A DNA stretch of 16,774 bases from an uncultured Collinsella sp. Its GTDB lineage: Bacteria > Actinomycetota > Coriobacteriia > Coriobacteriales > Coriobacteriaceae. The translations under genes and the position numbers were made by a program. Under the pieces are notes generated by a model, which saw nothing but the letters and a program-made list of their open reading frames with translations, was not told the DNA's origin and made no database searches. How positions within the stretch are numbered: the first letter of the stretch is position 1; each line of letters begins with the position of its first letter. Below are positions 13,430 to 16,774 of this stretch, piece by piece. Where the stretch lies: the NCBI GenBank assembly GCA_902494555.1, contig CABUTR010000034.1, positions 1-16,774 of the forward strand, given 5' to 3'.

Positions 13430-13516
13430 ATGCAATGAAGGCACAACCTCAACCCCGCACTGCGTCACAATAGAGCGTCAGATGCGAAAACAACTACTTC
13501 GAGGATTGGTGGTCAA

Positions 13517-14911
13517 ATGACCCAGGAGACGGTTACGAACGGCACTGAAGCCCTGTTCACTCGCGAAGGCATGCCTCCCGTTAAGGAAATGATCCCGTGT
13601 GCCCTTCAGCACGTACTGGCATCGTTTGCCGGCATCATTACCCCGGCGGTCATCATGGCCGGCGTCTACGGCTTTAATAGCCAGCAGAGTACCGACATCA
13701 TCCAGGTCGCGCTCATTCTTTCGGCGATCGACACGGCCCTTCAGGCCTTCGCTCCCTTCCGTCGCATCGGCGGCGGCCTGCCCATCGTCATGGGCGTTTC
13801 GTTCGCGTTCCTGCCGGCCCTGCAGGCCATGGGTGCCTCGGGCTTTAGCTTTGGTGCGCTGCTGGGTGGCGAGATCGTCGGCGGCGCCGTCGCGGTCCTC
13901 TTTGGTCTGGCCTACAGCAAGATCAAGTGGCTGTTCCCGCCCGTCGTGACCGGTACGGTCATCTTCTCCATCGGCGTTTCGCTGTATCCCACGGCCGTCA
14001 AGTATATGGCCGGCGGTATGGGTACGCCGCTGTGGGGCACCCCGCAGGCCTGGTGCGTCGCTCTTATCACCTTCGCCGTGGTCTTTGCGCTCGCCAACTT
14101 TGGCAAGGGCACGCTCAAGCTGGGATCCGTGTTCTTTGGCATGATCGTTGGCATGATCGTCTCCATCCCCTTTGGCATGATCGACTTCTCCAGCGTCGCC
14201 ACCGCTCAGGTCTTCGCTCTTCCCAAGCTCATGCCCTACGCGCTCGAGTTTGATCCCGAGGTCTGCATTACCCTCGCCGTCGTGTTCCCCATGGTTGCCA
14301 TCCAGGTTATCGGTGACGTCTCCGCCGCCTGCCTGGGCTCCATCGACCGTATGCCCACCGAGCGCGAGCTCTCCGGCGCTATCGTGTCCCAGGGCCTCAC
14401 CTCTATGGTCGGCGGTCTGCTGGGCGGTCTTCCCACCAGCGCCCTTGGCCAGAACGTGGGCATCATCTGCTCCAACAAGGTCGTCAACAAGTGGGTCTTT
14501 GTGATCATTGCGGCCGTCTTTGCCATCGCCGGTCTGTTCCCGCAGCTCTCTGCCGTCCTTTCCGCTATCCCGCAGCCCGTCATCGGCGGCGCGACCGTCG
14601 GCGTCTTTGGCACCATCACCATGAACGGCGTGCGCATGTTCACCCGCGAGGGCCTCACGCAGCGCACTACCACCATCGTCGGCACCTCCGTCGTCTTTGG
14701 CCTGGGTATCTGGATGGCCAGCGGTTGCCTTGCCGGCGAGGGTATGCCCGCCTGGGTGTCCACCGTCATCGGCTCCAATGCCGTAACCCCCACCGCCATC
14801 ATGGCCATTGTCCTTAACCTGATCCTTCCGCAGACGCCGGTCGTGGCTCAGCACATCGATGCTGCCAAGGACGCTGCCGTGGATCTGGTCTTGCCCGAGA
14901 GCAAGAAGTAA
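13517..14911 (+). CDS. NCS2 family purine (xanthine/uracil) permease, variant active site
   Basis: 464 aa, a 14-transmembrane nucleobase transporter of the UraA fold. The TM1 motif LQHVLASFAGIITPAVIMAG (residues 30-49) and the NCS2 motif QNVG at 312-315 are clear, and the sequence is of the xanthine/urate type (XanQ, PbuX). By eye, AIQVIGDVSA at 261-270 aligns with the TM8 segment of E. coli XanQ that carries the essential Glu272, but here the residue is Gln263. SGAIVSQGLTS aligns with the segment carrying Asp304, here Gln292. So both acidic residues important for substrate and proton coupling are amides. The gene stands first in an operon with ssnA and ygfK, which points to a purine or related heterocycle as substrate. 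Confidence 0.9.
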   Translation: MTQETVTNGTEALFTREGMPPVKEMIPCALQHVLASFAGIITPAVIMAGVYGFNSQQSTDIIQVALILSAIDTALQAFAPFRRIGGGLPIVMGVSFAFLPALQAMGASGFSFGALLGGEIVGGAVAVLFGLAYSKIKWLFPPVVTGTVIFSIGVSLYPTAVKYMAGGMGTPLWGTPQAWCVALITFAVVFALANFGKGTLKLGSVFFGMIVGMIVSIPFGMIDFSSVATAQVFALPKLMPYALEFDPEVCITLAVVFPMVAIQVIGDVSAACLGSIDRMPTERELSGAIVSQGLTSMVGGLLGGLPTSALGQNVGIICSNKVVNKWVFVIIAAVFAIAGLFPQLSAVLSAIPQPVIGGATVGVFGTITMNGVRMFTREGLTQRTTTIVGTSVVFGLGIWMASGCLAGEGMPAWVSTVIGSNAVTPTAIMAIVLNLILPQTPVVAQHIDAAKDAAVDLVLPESKK

Positions 14912-14927
14912 CCAATTCGGTGCTATT

Positions 14928-15001
14928 CGTCGGCGGACGCATCGCCTCGTCCGCCGACGCCATGCGGCACCAAGCCGCACTTCAAAGGGTTTGTCCCTTT
15001 G
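14928..15001 (+). promoter_or_regulatory. three consecutive hairpins between permease and ssnA
   Basis: CGTCGGCGGACG 14928-14939 pairs with CGTCCGCCGACG 14948-14959, a perfect 12-bp stem. TGCGGC 14963-14968 pairs with GCCGCA 14974-14979. CAAAGGG 14983-14989 pairs with CCCTTTG 14995-15001. No U-tract follows, so they are not a classic terminator. They may stabilise or process the operon mRNA or attenuate it. Confidence 0.5.
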
Positions 15002-15063
15002 GTGAAGCGTTGACGGGAGAGGGCCCGTTTCCGGTGTAGGCCGGCGCTTCGCACTCCGCCATG

Positions 15064-15089
15064 TCAGAGGTGTCAAACCCCGCCTCTGA
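15064..15089 (+). promoter_or_regulatory. hairpin just upstream of the ssnA ribosome binding site
   Basis: TCAGAGG 15064-15070 pairs with CCTCTGA 15083-15089 around a 12-nt loop. It ends 5 nt before the GAAGGGA that serves ssnA, so folding could influence translation. Confidence 0.4.
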
Positions 15090-15106
15090 TGTTGAAGGGA
15101 GCATCC

Positions 15107-16462
15107 ATGCTTCTGGTCGCTAACGGTTCCGTCTTTACCCGCAACGCTCAGACCCCGTTTATTCCAAACGGTGCGGTCGCCATTGACGGAGATACGATCG
15201 TCGAAGTGGGCCCCGAGCGCGAGCTCAAGGCCAAGTACCCGGATGCCGAGTACGTCGATGCCCAGGGCAACCTCATCATGCCCGGACTCATCAACTGCCA
15301 CACCCACATCTACTCGGGTCTGGCCCGCGGCCTTGCCATTAAGGGCTGCAACCCCACCAACTTCTTGGAGAATCTCGAGCAGCAGTGGTGGAAGATCGAC
15401 GACAACCTGACGCTCGACGGCACCAAGGCCAGCGCCTATGCTACGATTTTGGACTCCATCCGTGATGGCGTCACCACGATCTTCGATCACCATGCGAGCT
15501 TCTGCGAGATTCCGGGAAGCCTCTTTACCATTAAGGATGCAGCTCAGGAGCTGGGCATGCGTTCGTGCCTGTGCTACGAGGTCTCCGATCGCCGCGGCCA
15601 GGAAAAGTGCGACCAGGCCATTGCCGAGAACGCCGAATTTGCCCAGTGGGCCGCCAAGGAGCGTCGCGATAACGACAACCACATGATCGCCGCCATGTTT
15701 GGCGGACATGCTACCTTTACGCTTTCGGACGAGACCATGGATAAGATGGCCGAGGCCAACAACGGCCTGACCGGCTTCCACATCCATGTGTGCGAGGGCA
15801 TGAACGACGTGTGGGACTCCCGCCTCAACCGCGGTGGCATCAGCCCCGTCGAGCGCCTGCTGCAGCACAACCTGCTGGGTCCCGACACCATGCTGGGCCA
15901 CTGCATCCACGTGACGCCTGCCGAGATGGATATCGTCAAGGAGTCCGGCACTTGGCTGGTCAACAACCCCGAATCCAATATGGGCAACGCCGTGGGCTGC
16001 GCCCCCGTGCTCGAGTTCTTCCGCCGCGGCATCCCCGTGTGCATGGGCACCGACGCCTACACCCACGATATGCTCGAGAGCCTTAAGGTCTTCCTGATTA
16101 TTCAGCGCCACAACGCCGCCATGCCCAACGTGGGCTGGTGCGAGGCCATGACGATGCTGTTCGAGAACAACGCCAAGATGGCGAGCAAGTACTTCGATCG
16201 CAAGCTCGGTGTGCTCGAGGCCGGCGCTGCCGCCGACGTTATCGTTATGGACTACAAGCCCTTTACGCCGCTGAGCGAGGAGAATATCGACGGCCACATG
16301 CTCTTTGGCATGATGGGCAAAAACTGCCGCACCACCATCATCAACGGCCGCGTCCTGTACAAGGATCGCGAGTTCGTTGGCATTGATGAGGACAAGATCA
16401 ACGCGTGGACCATGGCCGAGTCCAAGAAGCTCTGGAGCACGCTCAACGATCGCACCTACTAA
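15107..16462 (+). CDS. ssnA: SsnA-type amidohydrolase (aminohydrolase of purine catabolism)
   Basis: 451 aa, metal-dependent hydrolase of the TrzN/guanine deaminase-like class. Metal ligands are visible: HxH at His65/His67 in LINCHTHIYSGLARG, HVCEG with His227 and catalytic Glu230, His265 in LGHCIHV, and Asp316 in MGTDAYTHD. It is close in length to E. coli SsnA (about 440 aa). SsnA homologues sit with ygfK, molybdenum hydroxylases and related genes in clusters for anaerobic purine and urate breakdown; an exact substrate is not proven. ATG 15107 is chosen over the in-frame 15089 because GAAGGGA is 6 nt before it and the protein then begins at the usual MLLVANGSV. Confidence 0.93.
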   Translation: MLLVANGSVFTRNAQTPFIPNGAVAIDGDTIVEVGPERELKAKYPDAEYVDAQGNLIMPGLINCHTHIYSGLARGLAIKGCNPTNFLENLEQQWWKIDDNLTLDGTKASAYATILDSIRDGVTTIFDHHASFCEIPGSLFTIKDAAQELGMRSCLCYEVSDRRGQEKCDQAIAENAEFAQWAAKERRDNDNHMIAAMFGGHATFTLSDETMDKMAEANNGLTGFHIHVCEGMNDVWDSRLNRGGISPVERLLQHNLLGPDTMLGHCIHVTPAEMDIVKESGTWLVNNPESNMGNAVGCAPVLEFFRRGIPVCMGTDAYTHDMLESLKVFLIIQRHNAAMPNVGWCEAMTMLFENNAKMASKYFDRKLGVLEAGAAADVIVMDYKPFTPLSEENIDGHMLFGMMGKNCRTTIINGRVLYKDREFVGIDEDKINAWTMAESKKLWSTLNDRTY

Positions 16463-16477
16463 TTCACAAGTAGATTC

Positions 16478-16513
16478 GCGCGCGTCGGATGTTTCGCCAC
16501 ATCCGGCGCGCGC
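16478..16513 (+). promoter_or_regulatory. 15-bp GC-rich hairpin between ssnA and ygfK
   Basis: Bases 16478-16492 pair with 16499-16513 with a single U.G wobble (CGGATGT with ACATCCG in the upper part, alternating GC in the lower part) and a 6-nt loop. There is no U-tract. A second pair, CGCCCG 16567-16572 with CGGGCG 16587-16592, lies just before the ygfK ribosome binding site. They resemble the hairpins between permease and ssnA and may act in mRNA stability or differential expression. Confidence 0.55.
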
Positions 16514-16611
16514 ATAGGCGGCCTCCGCGGGGTCGCCGGCGCTGTGCTAGCGCTACACCGTATTTGCGCCCGCCGCGCGGTCTCGCCGGGCGTTACAGAG
16601 AGGAGCTCACT

Positions 16612-16774
16612 ATGAGCGACATCATGAGGCCGATCCCGTTTTCGCAGCTGATGAACTGGATCATCGAGGAGCACAAGACTCAGGGCGCCGTCTTTGGCGT
16701 GCGCAAGATGGTCACGACCAACCAGGAGGGCGCGCTTCCCATTTTTGACGAGCGCATCGAGACTCCGTTTGGCC
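16612..16774 (+). CDS. ygfK: YgfK-like oxidoreductase subunit (putative selenate reductase/purine catabolism), partial
   Basis: Only the first 54 residues are in the window. The N-terminus SDIMRPIPFSQLMNWIIEEH closely matches the GDIMRPIPFEELL start of E. coli YgfK, a roughly 1000-residue iron-sulfur flavoprotein whose gene lies next to ssnA. YgfK proteins occur with selenium-dependent molybdenum hydroxylases and are implicated in anaerobic purine and uric acid degradation. GAGAGGAG at 16597-16604 precedes the ATG. The rest lies beyond the window. Confidence 0.85.
   Translation, partial: MSDIMRPIPFSQLMNWIIEEHKTQGAVFGVRKMVTTNQEGALPIFDERIETPFG

Noticed and set aside
14912..15106. Purine riboswitch upstream of ssnA
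   Set aside because: I could not find the conserved junction residues of purine or xanthine riboswitch classes; only simple hairpins are supported.
13478..16297. 939-residue minus-strand frame across the permease and ssnA
   Set aside because: It spans two recognised genes and their spacer in antisense, with no known motif; typical of GC-rich DNA.
16478..16513. Terminator separating ssnA from ygfK
   Set aside because: The stem is strong but no T run follows, so full termination is not supported.

Overview
The window is a stretch of actinobacterial chromosome with moderately high GC and strong AGGAGG-type ribosome binding sites. It most resembles the class Coriobacteriia, and a Collinsella-like gut anaerobe is my best guess. 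The basis is the style of the ribosomal proteins, the compact operons with GC-rich intergenic hairpins, and the ygfK/ssnA purine genes typical of strict anaerobes. The genus is inferred from protein style, not from a search.

Region 1 (1-6160) is the S10/spc ribosomal protein cluster: rplC, rplD, rplW, rplB, rpsS, rplV, rpsC, rplP, rpmC, rpsQ, rplN, rplX, all on the plus strand. Most genes abut or overlap. There are three wide gaps, before rplC, rplB and rplN, and each can fold into an elaborate RNA structure. The first two share a 26-nt element (23/26 identical). These look like RNA leaders or internal regulatory points that split the cluster into three blocks. A strong terminator follows rplX and rplE does not follow it. 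rpsJ is not within the 310 bp before rplC.

Region 2 (6161-8550) starts with 440 bp of non-coding DNA. It holds degenerate GGGGACAG-type repeats, a three-copy 26-27 bp tandem repeat, and a helically phased array of GCGC-centred octamers. Then come a Gfo/Idh/MocA oxidoreductase and a translationally coupled DeoR-family repressor. Two perfect 10-bp-stem hairpins separate the repressor from the convergent next operon.

Region 3 (8547-11717, minus strand) is a two-gene operon of RNA-modification-type enzymes: a U32 peptidase-family protein of the RlhA type, then an RluA-family pseudouridine synthase.

Region 4 (11718-12463) is a monocistronic ridA gene with a recognisable promoter, a long 5'-UTR hairpin and a perfect 15-bp terminator.

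Region 5 (12508 to the end) is a purine catabolism locus. A YheO/DauR-like regulator (minus strand) is divergent from an NCS2 purine permease, the amidohydrolase ssnA and the start of ygfK (cut by the window edge). ssnA and ygfK mark the anaerobic purine/uric acid degradation cluster tied to molybdenum hydroxylases. The permease promoter overlaps a Fur-box-like sequence, and the permease has glutamine at the two positions that are acidic and essential in E. coli XanQ. Together these genes suggest import of a purine or related heterocycle and its deamination and reductive breakdown, under local and possibly metal-responsive control.
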